Positions 1 to 6,861 of a stretch of 28,415 bases of DNA are shown piece by piece (the stretch's first letter is position 1; every line of letters starts with the position of its first letter). Location of the stretch: assembly GCA_030844625.1 (NCBI GenBank), contig JAUUNJ010000006.1, positions 1 through 28,415 of the forward strand. Reading direction: 5' to 3'. Both the position numbers and the translations under genes were made by a program. A model generated the notes under the pieces. The model searched no databases. It was not told the DNA's origin and saw nothing but the letters and a program-made list of their open reading frames with translations. The DNA comes from Roseburia sp. (GTDB taxonomy: Bacteria > Bacillota > Clostridia > Lachnospirales > Lachnospiraceae).

Positions 1-57
1 TATATATCTGATATACTAAAAAGGTATATTCTAATAATAACAAAGGAGGGAATCGAG

Positions 58-396
58 ATGCAGCAGAGAAATATCGGCGTTAGCATTATTTTATCAATTG
101 TAACATGTGGTATTTATGCACTTTACTGGTTTGTAGTACTTACAGATGATGCTAACAGATTAGATGAAGGTACACAGCATACATCGGGAGGAATGGCACT
201 TCTTCTTTCAATTGTAACGTGTAACATCTACGGATTATACTGGATGTATAAGCAGGGTGAAAAACTTGATAATGCTAAGACAAAAAGAGGAATACCTGCA
301 AGTAATTCGGGTATCGTATATCTTTTACTTGGTGTTTTTGGATTGGGTATTGTATCTTATGCATTAATGCAGAGTGAAATCAATAAACTTGTTTAA
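58..396 (+). CDS. DUF4234 small membrane protein
   Basis: A 112-residue, very hydrophobic protein built of two similar halves. The segment SIVTCGIYALYW near residue 15 recurs as SIVTCNIYGLYW near residue 55, and a third hydrophobic stretch lies at about residues 88-105. The duplicated I-x-T-C-x-I-Y-x-x-Y-W motif is characteristic of the DUF4234 family, whose function is not known. A strong ribosome site (AAAGGAGGG) sits 8 bases before the ATG. The gene converges on the polysaccharide deacetylase gene and ends just before a hairpin terminator. Only 57 bases of upstream sequence are present, so its promoter cannot be judged. The family call is confident; the role is unknown. Confidence 0.85.
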   Translation: MQQRNIGVSIILSIVTCGIYALYWFVVLTDDANRLDEGTQHTSGGMALLLSIVTCNIYGLYWMYKQGEKLDNAKTKRGIPASNSGIVYLLLGVFGLGIVSYALMQSEINKLV

Positions 397-410
397 TCGG
401 ATTAACAAGG

Positions 411-442
411 AAGGCAGGATTAATTTCCTGCCTTTGTTTTTT
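411..442 (+). terminator. Rho-independent terminator after the DUF4234 gene
   Basis: A perfect 9-bp stem, AAGGCAGGA (411-419) with TCCTGCCTT (426-434), has a 6-base loop and is followed by TGTTTTTT. The loop and right arm overlap the last codons of the convergent deacetylase gene, so this short spacer may serve both transcripts. Confidence 0.85.
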
Positions 443-1292
443 CCGGGATTGATGTTTCGTTATCGTCTGCAATAGATTCTTTATCATTGTCATCGGATTT
501 ATCTCTGACCTGACTTCCGTCAGGTTCCATGTGATAATTATCTTTATAGATCAGTTTTGAGATCGGTACAATTTCATAGCCTTTTTCCTGTAATCCCTCA
601 ATTATCTTAGGCAGTGCCTGAGCAGTATACTTTGCACCATTGTGCATAAGAATTATGGCGCCGTTTTTTAAGTCTTTGTGGTTTAGTACGGTATCAATGA
701 TGCTGTCCACACCATAGTTTTTCCAGTCAAGGGAATCCACGGACCATTGTATTGAATAATAACCACAGGATTTTGCCTGAGTTATAACCTGATTATCGTA
801 GTCGCCATATGGCGGTCGAAAAAGGCACATTGTACATCCCGTAAGGGAATTTACTTTTTCAGTAACCTGATTAAGTTCATCATTTATTTCACTATTACTT
901 AACTGGCTCATCTGTTTATGATTTTCACTGTGATTGCCCAAGTCGTGACCTGCATTGTAGATTGCTTTTACATCATCAGGATATTCTTTTACCCAGCCTC
1001 CTGTCATAAAAAAAGTTACATGTATATTATATTTTTTTAATGTTTCAAGAATTTTGGAAGTATCTTCATCACCCCAGGCAGCATCAAAACTTAATGCCAC
1101 TTGTGGCTGATCAGTCTGTACACAGTAGATAGGAAGTTCCTTTGTTGATGCAGAAGAAGTTATGATATCAATTCCGTCCTGAAAAAGACTCTTTTCATAA
1201 GAATATGTAATGCCGACCACAGCAAGCAAAATCATCAGCCAGAAAATGCTTCGCCGAAAAAGATTGGTTTGTTCTGAATTACGTTTGGACAT
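420..1292 (-). CDS. Membrane-anchored polysaccharide deacetylase (NodB domain, PdaB-like)
   Basis: A 290-residue protein with an N-terminal membrane anchor (about residues 15-31) and an outward-facing NodB homology domain (about 64-250). Visible family motifs are SFDAAWGDED (residues 68-77, motif 1 with the variant Asp-Ala-Ala-Trp-Gly form), HSENH (121-125, metal-binding His pair), RPPYGDYD (159-166), DSLDW (about 186-190) and LMHN near the end of the domain. NodB enzymes remove N-acetyl groups from peptidoglycan or chitin-like sugars; the membrane anchor and motif 1 resemble PdaB-type proteins of spore formers, but the substrate cannot be fixed from sequence. The C-terminal tail of about 40 residues is acidic and low in complexity. 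GGAG precedes the ATG at 1292. The gene stands alone, converging on the DUF4234 gene. Confidence 0.88.
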   Translation of the reverse strand: MSKRNSEQTNLFRRSIFWLMILLAVVGITYSYEKSLFQDGIDIITSSASTKELPIYCVQTDQPQVALSFDAAWGDEDTSKILETLKKYNIHVTFFMTGGWVKEYPDDVKAIYNAGHDLGNHSENHKQMSQLSNSEINDELNQVTEKVNSLTGCTMCLFRPPYGDYDNQVITQAKSCGYYSIQWSVDSLDWKNYGVDSIIDTVLNHKDLKNGAIILMHNGAKYTAQALPKIIEGLQEKGYEIVPISKLIYKDNYHMEPDGSQVRDKSDDNDKESIADDNETSIPEKTKAGN

Positions 1293-1389
1293 AAATACTC
1301 CAGAAAGTGCTTTGTAAAAGTATATGAATATTAACAGGAAAAATGAAAAATAATAAAGGAAAACTTAGGAATCTTTACAGTTTATAAGT

Positions 1390-1419
1390 TTGCACAATTA
1401 ATGTGAAAAGGATTATACT
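1390..1419 (+). promoter_or_regulatory. Candidate promoter of deoC
   Basis: TTGCAC (1390-1395) and TATACT (1414-1419) are 18 bases apart. The -10 is good and the -35 weak. Transcription from here would start near 1426, which rules out the in-frame start at 1425 and supports the ATG at 1515. Confidence 0.45.
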
Positions 1420-1514
1420 TCAATTTGTTAGGTATAAATGATAAGATATCGATGTATAAAAAGTTTTTATTTGAAGTAATAGGGTTTTTAAATATCAAGG
1501 AAGGAGTAAAGGCT

Positions 1515-2168
1515 ATGGACATTAATATAATTTTATCAAAGGTGGATCACACGTTATTAAAACCGGAAGCGACATGGGAGCAGATTAAAGAAATTTGTGA
1601 TGACGGATTAAAGTATAAGACGGCATCCGTATGTATTCCTCCAAGTTTTGTAAAGCAGGCGGCAGAATATGTTGAGGGAGAATTACCAATTTGTACCGTG
1701 ATTGGATTTCCGAATGGCTATAATGCAACAGAAATAAAATGCGCAGAGGCATCCCTTGCAGTGAAAGAGGGAGCATCGGAGATTGATATGGTTATCAATA
1801 TCGGATGGGTAAAGGAGCAGAGATGGGATGAACTGTTTAATGAAATTAATAAAGTAAAGGATTCCTGTGATGGCAGACTTTTGAAAGTAATTGTGGAGAC
1901 CTGTCTTCTGACAGACGAAGAAATAGAGAAAATAACAGAGATAGTATCTCTTTCAAAGGCAGAGTTCATTAAGACATCTACCGGATTTTCTACAGAGGGA
2001 GCAACTTTTCATGCGGTAAAACTTTTTGCTGATAATGTTTTTAATGGAACAAAAATAAAAGCGGCAGGTGGAATCAGTACCATTGAAGATGCAGAGAGAT
2101 TTATTGAATTAGGTGCGGATAGACTTGGGACAAGCAGAATTGTTAAGATCGTAAAAAGTCAGGAGTGA
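1515..2168 (+). CDS. deoC: Deoxyribose-phosphate aldolase
   Basis: A cytoplasmic class I aldolase of 217 residues that cleaves 2-deoxyribose 5-phosphate to glyceraldehyde 3-phosphate and acetaldehyde in deoxynucleoside breakdown. Visible hallmarks are DHTLLKP at residues 11-17, the EIDMVIN strand (Asp91), the Schiff-base Lys153 in FIKTSTGF, and the proton-relay Lys182 in KAAGGIST. The length matches the family. The reading frame is open back to 1425, but the ATG at 1515 is preceded by AAGGAAGGAG and starts the usual family N-terminus; the extra 30 residues upstream look non-coding and begin too close to the likely promoter. The gene is not beside other nucleoside-catabolism genes here. Identification is firm. 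Confidence 0.95.
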   Translation: MDINIILSKVDHTLLKPEATWEQIKEICDDGLKYKTASVCIPPSFVKQAAEYVEGELPICTVIGFPNGYNATEIKCAEASLAVKEGASEIDMVINIGWVKEQRWDELFNEINKVKDSCDGRLLKVIVETCLLTDEEIEKITEIVSLSKAEFIKTSTGFSTEGATFHAVKLFADNVFNGTKIKAAGGISTIEDAERFIELGADRLGTSRIVKIVKSQE

Positions 2169-2228
2169 GAAAAAAGTAAAAGGTTCTTATAATCGGATAT
2201 GAACTAAAATTGTGGCAAAAAAGTCATG

Positions 2229-2257
2229 TTGACAACGAAAATATCATATTATATAAT
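2229..2257 (+). promoter_or_regulatory. Consensus promoter of the T-box/aspS transcript
   Basis: TTGACA (2229-2234) and TATAAT (2252-2257) are separated by exactly 17 bases, a perfect vegetative (sigma-A type) promoter. It would start transcription near 2264, giving a leader of about 440 bases before aspS. Confidence 0.9.
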
Positions 2258-2263
2258 CACAAT

Positions 2264-2665
2264 GATATAAGGCATTGTACACTATTCTAATGCGTTTTGT
2301 ATAGGTGTGCAGGCAGGTAATCAATCTTTTATGGTTGGTTACAAGTAATGGCGAAGACGAAGAGAAGTAACTTTGATTATCGCTCACAGAGAGCAGGCGT
2401 TGGTGGGAGTCCTGCAGAATGAATCAATGTGAATAACACTTCCGAGCCGCAAGCTGAAAGTCGGAATTTTATTTAGTACATATTGTGAGGCTGAATAATA
2501 AGTTTGATTAGTAGGTGAGCCGTAGCTGAACGACAAACAGAAGGTTTTTGAACCGGTGAGTGGCTGCTGAGGCAGTAAATCAGGTGGTACCGCGGACTAG
2601 ATGAATCTTGTATTTCACTGTTCGTCCTGAGACAGTAAGTTTCAGGATGAATGGTGTTTTTTATT
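2264..2665 (+). ncRNA. T-box riboswitch leader of aspS, specifier AAC (Asn)
   Basis: A complete T-box leader. Stem I holds the GAAGAGAAGTAA element (about 2359-2370), the distal AGAGAGC and GTTGGTGGGAG elements (about 2388-2409), and the 3' specifier strand GAATAACACTTCCGAGC (2431-2447). Aligned on the glyQS-type pattern GAAA-GGC-ATTCTTGAGC, the specifier codon is AAC at 2435-2437, which reads tRNA-Asn rather than tRNA-Asp. The T-box sequence AGGTGGTACCGCGG is at 2582-2595, followed by the competing terminator. Uncharged tRNA pairing at the specifier and at the TGG of the T-box bulge would stabilise the antiterminator. An additional hairpin (GTAATCAATC with GTTGGTTAC, about 2317-2342) precedes Stem I. 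The T-box call is certain; the specifier assignment rests on alignment by eye. Confidence 0.95.
2616..2662 (+). terminator. T-box-controlled terminator
   Basis: Stem of about 15 bp: CACTGTTCGTCCTGA (2616-2630) pairs with TTCAGGATGAATGGTG (2641-2656), allowing G-U pairs, followed by TTTTTT (2657-2662). The left arm contains the TTCGTCC that also pairs with the T-box sequence in the antiterminator. Confidence 0.9.
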
Positions 2666-2707
2666 TCCTGAAGCATATCACTCGTATTTATAGAAGGGAG
2701 AAAACAA

Positions 2708-4465
2708 ATGGACACAAACACAAATAACATTTACCGTGATGTGACAATGGATCAGGTTTCTGAGGCAAACGTGGGTCAGACTATGAAGATTTCCGGATGG
2801 ATTGAAAATATCAGAGATCACGGTGGCGTTTCATTTATTGATTTAAGAGATATGTATGGAGTTATGCAGGTTGTTATGCGTGACACTACACTGCTTGAGG
2901 GACTGAGCAAGGAAGATTGTATTTCCGTTGAAGGTCCTATTGAACACAGGGATGAGGAAACATATAATCCGAAGATTCCAACAGGGACAATTGAGTTAGA
3001 GGCAAGGAAAGTCAGTGTTTTAGGAAAGGTTTACAAACAGCTTCCGTTTGAAATTGTCACTTCAAAAGAGACAAGAGAAGATGTTAGATTAAAATACCGT
3101 TACCTTGATTTGAGAAATACAAAAGTTAGAGATAATATGATTTTTCGATCAAAGGTTATTTCATATTTGAGAGAAAAGATGACAGATATGGGATTCTTAG
3201 AGATTCAGACACCTATTCTCTGCGCATCATCACCGGAAGGAGCAAGAGATTACATTGTTCCTTCAAGAAAATTTAAGGGAAAGTTTTATGCACTTCCACA
3301 GGCACCACAGCAGTATAAGCAGTTATTAATGGTGTCAGGTTTTGATAAATATTTTCAGATTGCACCATGTTTTAGAGACGAGGATGCAAGAGCAGACCGT
3401 TCCCCGGGAGAATTTTATCAGCTAGACTTTGAGATGAGTTTTGCAACACAGGAAGACGTGTTCAGAGTTGGTGAGGAAGTGCTTGCAGATACATTTAACA
3501 AATTTGCACCGGAAGGATATGAGGTGACACAGGCTCCGTTCCCGGTTATCAGCTATAAAGAAGCAATGCTGAAATATGGTACAGATAAACCGGATCTTCG
3601 AAATCCGTTGGAAATTATTGATGTTACAGATTTCTTCCAGAGATGTACATTCAAGCCATTCCACGGCAAGACAGTCCGTGCCATCAAGATAGAACAGAAG
3701 TTGTCAAAGGGACAGCATGAAAAATTGTTGAAATTTGCTCAGGGTATTGGTATGGGCGGATTAGGATATCTGGAAGTATTAGAAGACGGTTCCTACAAAG
3801 GACCAATAGACAAATTTATTCCGGATGATATGAAAGATGAAATCAGAAATCAGGCAGGATTAAAACCAATTGATACCATTTTCTTCATTGCTGACAATGA
3901 AAAGAATGCTGCATTATATGCAGGTCAGATTCGTACAGAATTAGGCACAAGACTTGACCTTATTGACAAGAAGGCATACAAGTTCTGCTACATTAATGAT
4001 TTCCCAATGTATGAATATGACAACGAGACAAAGCAGATGATTTTTACCCACAATCCATTCTCAATGCCACAGGGAGGACTGGAAGCATTAGAGACAAAGA
4101 ATCCGGAGGAGATTCTTGCTTATCAGTATGATATTGTGTGTAATGGTGTAGAACTTTCATCAGGTGCTGTCAGAAACCATGACATGAAGATTATGGTGAA
4201 AGCATTTGAGATTGCAGGATACACAGAGGAAGACTTGAAAGAGAAGTTTGGTGCTCTCTATAATGCATTTCAGTTTGGAGCACCTCCGCATGCCGGCATG
4301 GCACCGGGAGTTGATAGAATGATTATGCTTCTTCGTGATGAGGAAAACATCCGCGAGGTAATTCCGTTCCCAATGAACGGAAATGCACAGGATCTTATGT
4401 GTGGAGCTCCGGGAGAAGTGACGGAACAGCAGTTGAGAGAAGTTCATATTAAAGTCAGACAATAG
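2708..4465 (+). CDS. aspS: Aspartyl-tRNA synthetase, probably non-discriminating
   Basis: A class II synthetase of 585 residues, the normal bacterial length. Order: N-terminal OB-fold anticodon-binding domain (about 20-110), catalytic core with motif 1, flipping-loop region (SSPEGARDYIVPSR) and motif 2 (FRDEDARADRSPGEFYQLDFEM), an inserted GAD domain (about 290-410), and motif 3 near the end (GMAPGVDRMIMLLR). His38 in NIRDHGG occupies the place where discriminating E. coli AspRS has Leu30; His here is associated with non-discriminating enzymes that also charge tRNA-Asn. With an Asn-type T-box upstream this suggests that Asp-tRNA-Asn is made and then amidated by GatCAB, which is not in the window. 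Ribosome site AGAAGGGAG precedes the ATG. Confidence 0.95.
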   Translation: MDTNTNNIYRDVTMDQVSEANVGQTMKISGWIENIRDHGGVSFIDLRDMYGVMQVVMRDTTLLEGLSKEDCISVEGPIEHRDEETYNPKIPTGTIELEARKVSVLGKVYKQLPFEIVTSKETREDVRLKYRYLDLRNTKVRDNMIFRSKVISYLREKMTDMGFLEIQTPILCASSPEGARDYIVPSRKFKGKFYALPQAPQQYKQLLMVSGFDKYFQIAPCFRDEDARADRSPGEFYQLDFEMSFATQEDVFRVGEEVLADTFNKFAPEGYEVTQAPFPVISYKEAMLKYGTDKPDLRNPLEIIDVTDFFQRCTFKPFHGKTVRAIKIEQKLSKGQHEKLLKFAQGIGMGGLGYLEVLEDGSYKGPIDKFIPDDMKDEIRNQAGLKPIDTIFFIADNEKNAALYAGQIRTELGTRLDLIDKKAYKFCYINDFPMYEYDNETKQMIFTHNPFSMPQGGLEALETKNPEEILAYQYDIVCNGVELSSGAVRNHDMKIMVKAFEIAGYTEEDLKEKFGALYNAFQFGAPPHAGMAPGVDRMIMLLRDEENIREVIPFPMNGNAQDLMCGAPGEVTEQQLREVHIKVRQ

Positions 4466-4474
4466 GAGGTGTGT

Positions 4475-4582
4475 ATGGTAGCAATGAATTTATTGGCACT
4501 TATTGTATTGGGACTTGTAGTAGTAGGATTAATCATTACAGGGATTGTTATAGCGATTCATTATGATAAAAAAGATGATTAG
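4475..4582 (+). CDS. 35-residue single-helix membrane peptide
   Basis: ATG at 4475 follows a strong ribosome site (AGGAGG, 4464-4469) that overlaps the aspS stop region; only 9 bases separate the two genes. The product is one hydrophobic helix (ALIVLGLVVVGLIITGIVIA, about residues 8-27) with a short charged tail HYDKKDD. It ends 5 bases before a terminator, so it is the last gene of the T-box-controlled transcript and would respond to tRNA charging. I do not recognise a family. The ribosome site, position and clean helix-plus-tail design argue for a real gene. Confidence 0.6.
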   Translation: MVAMNLLALIVLGLVVVGLIITGIVIAIHYDKKDD

Positions 4583-4587
4583 TAAAA

Positions 4588-4613
4588 AGCAGGGATATTT
4601 CCCTGCTTTTTTT
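4588..4613 (+). terminator. Rho-independent terminator of the aspS operon
   Basis: AGCAGGGA (4588-4595) pairs perfectly with TCCCTGCT (4600-4607) across a 4-base loop and runs into TTTTTTT. Confidence 0.9.
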
Positions 4614-4720
4614 GTGTCAGTATTATACTATAATTGATAGATTAACTGTTATGTGAATGAACAACCCCTTGAAATCAGTGATTGCAACTGCTGGTTGACA
4701 AATTGAAAAGGCAACTTGGT

Positions 4721-4765
4721 GTTGCGCAACCATTAAAAGTGCTATATTCTTTCTATCGATCGATA
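4721..4765 (+). promoter_or_regulatory. Two short palindromes upstream of the XRE regulator, possible operators
   Basis: The 249-bp spacer between the terminator region and the XRE gene holds two perfect palindromes: GTTGCGCAAC (4721-4730) and TATCGATCGATA (4754-4765), about 34 bp centre to centre. TATATT at 4743-4748 between them could be a -10, but no convincing -35 is seen. Placement suits autoregulation by the HTH protein; nothing else is recognisable in this spacer. Confidence 0.3.
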
Positions 4766-4831
4766 AAATAAGAAACTTGTTCAAAGGTTACTTATCATTT
4801 ATAATATAAAATGAAAATCGGAGGAAATAGA

Positions 4832-5830
4832 ATGAAATTAGCAGATAAAATTATTTTACTACGAAAACAGAAGGGATGGTCTCAGGAGGAATTGGCGGCG
4901 CAGATGGATGTATCACGACAGTCGGTATCCAAATGGGAGAGTGGTGCAAGTATTCCTGACATTGATAAGATTTTATTATTAAGTCAGATTTTTGGAACAA
5001 CCACAGATTTTTTACTAAAGGATGATGTTGAAGTTTTCGGAGAATTGGATGATAAAGCAGAAGATAATGGGGTGAAAGAAACACCGAAACGTCATGTTAC
5101 AAGGCAGGAAGCAATGGATTTTCTGGCGGCAAGAAAAGAGGCATCTCCCAGAGTGGCGCTGGGGGTAGCACTTTGTATTATATCTCCGGTCATAATGGTG
5201 GTGTTATGTGGACTGGCAGAGGGGAAGCTGTATGGAATGACAGAGAATCTTGCATGCGCTATTGGACTGGGAGCATTATTGGTGATTGTTACAATTGCAG
5301 TTTCTATTCTCATTACGACAGGAATGTCTTTGAATCGGTATGAATATATAGAAAAAGAAATTGTGTTGATTGATACGGATTTGGCGGAGGAAATAAAAAA
5401 AGAGAGTGACGGATATATGCCTATTTTCTCAAAAAATATTGTCATTGGAGTTGTACTCTGTATTATATCAGCCATTCCGTTGCTGACATTTCCCATTATT
5501 ATGGAAGGCAAAGACTATGTAGCACTTTTTTTAGTTGGTGTACTTCTTTTGATTGTGGCATGTGGCGTATGGTGTTTTGTCAGAGTCGGAATGATAAAGG
5601 GAGCTTATGATCAGATATTACAAAAAGAAGATTATACTGCGGAAAAGAAAATTGCCAAAAAGAAACTGAATCCTATTGCCCCGGTCTATTGGATGCTGGT
5701 AACGATTCTCTATCTGGTCATCAGTTTCTTGACAAATCGTTGGGAAATTACATGGCTTATATGGGCAGTGGCAGGAATTATGTTTGGAATCATAGCAGTC
5801 ATTGTGGAAAATAAAAATCTGCCGGAGTAA
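4832..5830 (+). CDS. XRE-family HTH regulator with six-helix membrane domain
   Basis: A 332-residue protein. Residues 1-62 form a Cro/CI-type helix-turn-helix: LADKIILLRKQKGWSQEEL, then VSRQSVSKWESG as recognition helix, and IPDIDKILLLSQIFGTTTDFLL. A charged linker (about 63-105) leads to a membrane region of about six helices. The first and second helix pairs resemble each other (LGVALCIISPVI and IGVVLCIISAIP, each followed by a long helix and a charged loop), pointing to internal duplication. This puts a DNA-binding domain at the membrane; such proteins are common in Firmicutes and mostly uncharacterised. The frame is open from 4811, but GGAGG lies just before the ATG at 4832. Its 3' end lies in the large palindrome shared with the ROK gene. 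Confidence 0.85.
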   Translation: MKLADKIILLRKQKGWSQEELAAQMDVSRQSVSKWESGASIPDIDKILLLSQIFGTTTDFLLKDDVEVFGELDDKAEDNGVKETPKRHVTRQEAMDFLAARKEASPRVALGVALCIISPVIMVVLCGLAEGKLYGMTENLACAIGLGALLVIVTIAVSILITTGMSLNRYEYIEKEIVLIDTDLAEEIKKESDGYMPIFSKNIVIGVVLCIISAIPLLTFPIIMEGKDYVALFLVGVLLLIVACGVWCFVRVGMIKGAYDQILQKEDYTAEKKIAKKKLNPIAPVYWMLVTILYLVISFLTNRWEITWLIWAVAGIMFGIIAVIVENKNLPE

Positions 5831-5977
5831 TTGTGTATCCCATAAACAGGCTGCAGCGAGAAGCATTATTGACAATAGATATAACTCAAAGTCAGTTTGG
5901 TTATATCTATTGTCAATAATGCTTCTCATTGCGGCTTGTTTACGAAACGAACAATTACTCCGGCAACTTTTTATTTT
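5808..5977. repeat. 170-bp imperfect palindrome spanning two convergent gene ends
   Basis: Ungapped inverted repeat with arms 5808-5885 and 5900-5977 and a 14-base centre. The inner 28 bp (5858-5885 against 5900-5927) are perfect; the outer 50 positions have 12 mismatches, mainly transitions, several able to form G-U pairs. It includes the last codons and stop of the XRE gene and the stop codon of the ROK gene. Both strands therefore encode similar frame-shadow peptides (RSIIDNRYN and LYLLSIMLL). It can act as a long hairpin terminating both transcripts, although neither side has a clean run of T. Confidence 0.9.
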
Positions 5978-6861
5978 GAAAATGCCAGATATGCAGCACC
6001 AATCAGCCCGGAATCCTCATTTAAAGTGGATTTGCGCACCCTTATAAATGGTTTCACATTGTCGTAAACTTTGGTTTTCACAAGTGCTTCCACTTCCTCT
6101 ACAAATCCATCTATTTTGAGAGCGACAGAGCCGCCCAAAATAACAATTTCAGGGTCTGCAAAGGCATAAATAAAAGCAATAAAATTGGCGAGATAATTTT
6201 TGGCATCATCCATAATGGATTTTGCAATTTCATTGCCGGCAGCAGCCAGAGCGTTGACCTCACCTGCATGTTTTACATCAAGACCTGCCTTTAATGCACG
6301 GCTTGTAATTGCAGTGCCGCTGCTGATGGCTTCAATGCCTCCCGGTATGATAGAGCCGTGGGACGGACCATCCTGGACCATGATACAGTTGGCGACTTCG
6401 TTGGCATAGCCGTGAGCACCCAGATAAATTTCTTTGTCGATGACAAATCCTGCACCAAGTCCGGTAGATACCGTAAGAAACTGAACAAAGCGGTAATCTT
6501 TTCCTTCTCCGGCAACTGCTTCGGCAAGACCGGCAAGGTTGGCATCATTATCCAGATATACCGGAATGTCTGCCATTTTACTCAGTTCTTTTGCCACAAA
6601 CAGATTATGCCATTTACCATTTAAGTTGGGCGGAGTCAGTATCTGCCCTTTTATTAAATCCAGAGGTCCCGGGCAGGACATTCCTGCGCCTACAATATCA
6701 TAATCATAGGCCCTTATAATGTCTGCTATTGCACTTAAGGTAACCTCAGGATTGGATGAATCTGTGGTAAACTGCTGTCTGTCAATTATATTTAATTTTT
6801 CATCTACTAGGGCGACACGGGTATTTGTGCCGCCGATATCTATTGCAATCGCGTATTTCAT
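5971..6861 (-). CDS. ROK-family sugar kinase lacking the usual zinc cysteines
   Basis: A 296-residue ROK-family kinase (sugar + ATP to sugar 6-phosphate). Seen: phosphate-binding DIGGTNTRVALV at residues 8-19, catalytic Asp106 in LDNDANLAGLAEA, and the ROK signature VSTGLGAGF at 131-139. The zinc site of most ROK proteins is absent: the His of the usual E-x-G-H is Asn158, and the C-x-C-G-x-x-G-C-x-E cluster is replaced by SHGSIIPGGIE (about 167-177). The start codon overlaps the glycosidase stop by one base (TAATG), so the two are translationally coupled. As the last gene of the PTS/GH38 operon it may phosphorylate the unphosphorylated sugar released by the glycosidase, such as mannose or glucose; the substrate is inference. 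There is no HTH domain, so it is an enzyme and not a ROK repressor. Confidence 0.85.
   Translation of the reverse strand: MKYAIAIDIGGTNTRVALVDEKLNIIDRQQFTTDSSNPEVTLSAIADIIRAYDYDIVGAGMSCPGPLDLIKGQILTPPNLNGKWHNLFVAKELSKMADIPVYLDNDANLAGLAEAVAGEGKDYRFVQFLTVSTGLGAGFVIDKEIYLGAHGYANEVANCIMVQDGPSHGSIIPGGIEAISSGTAITSRALKAGLDVKHAGEVNALAAAGNEIAKSIMDDAKNYLANFIAFIYAFADPEIVILGGSVALKIDGFVEEVEALVKTKVYDNVKPFIRVRKSTLNEDSGLIGAAYLAFSK

Noticed and set aside
1425..1514. 30-codon N-terminal extension of deoC
   Set aside because: It begins about 6 bases after the predicted -10, has no ribosome site, and the family N-terminus starts at the ATG at 1515 behind AAGGAAGGAG.
2169..2228. Terminator after deoC
   Set aside because: GTTC and GAAC can form a weak stem around 2182-2203, but there is no T run; not supportable.
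5618..6047. Similar reading frames on opposite strands (RSIIDNRYN peptides)
   Set aside because: Both are by-products of the large palindrome, read through its two arms; they are not paralogous genes.
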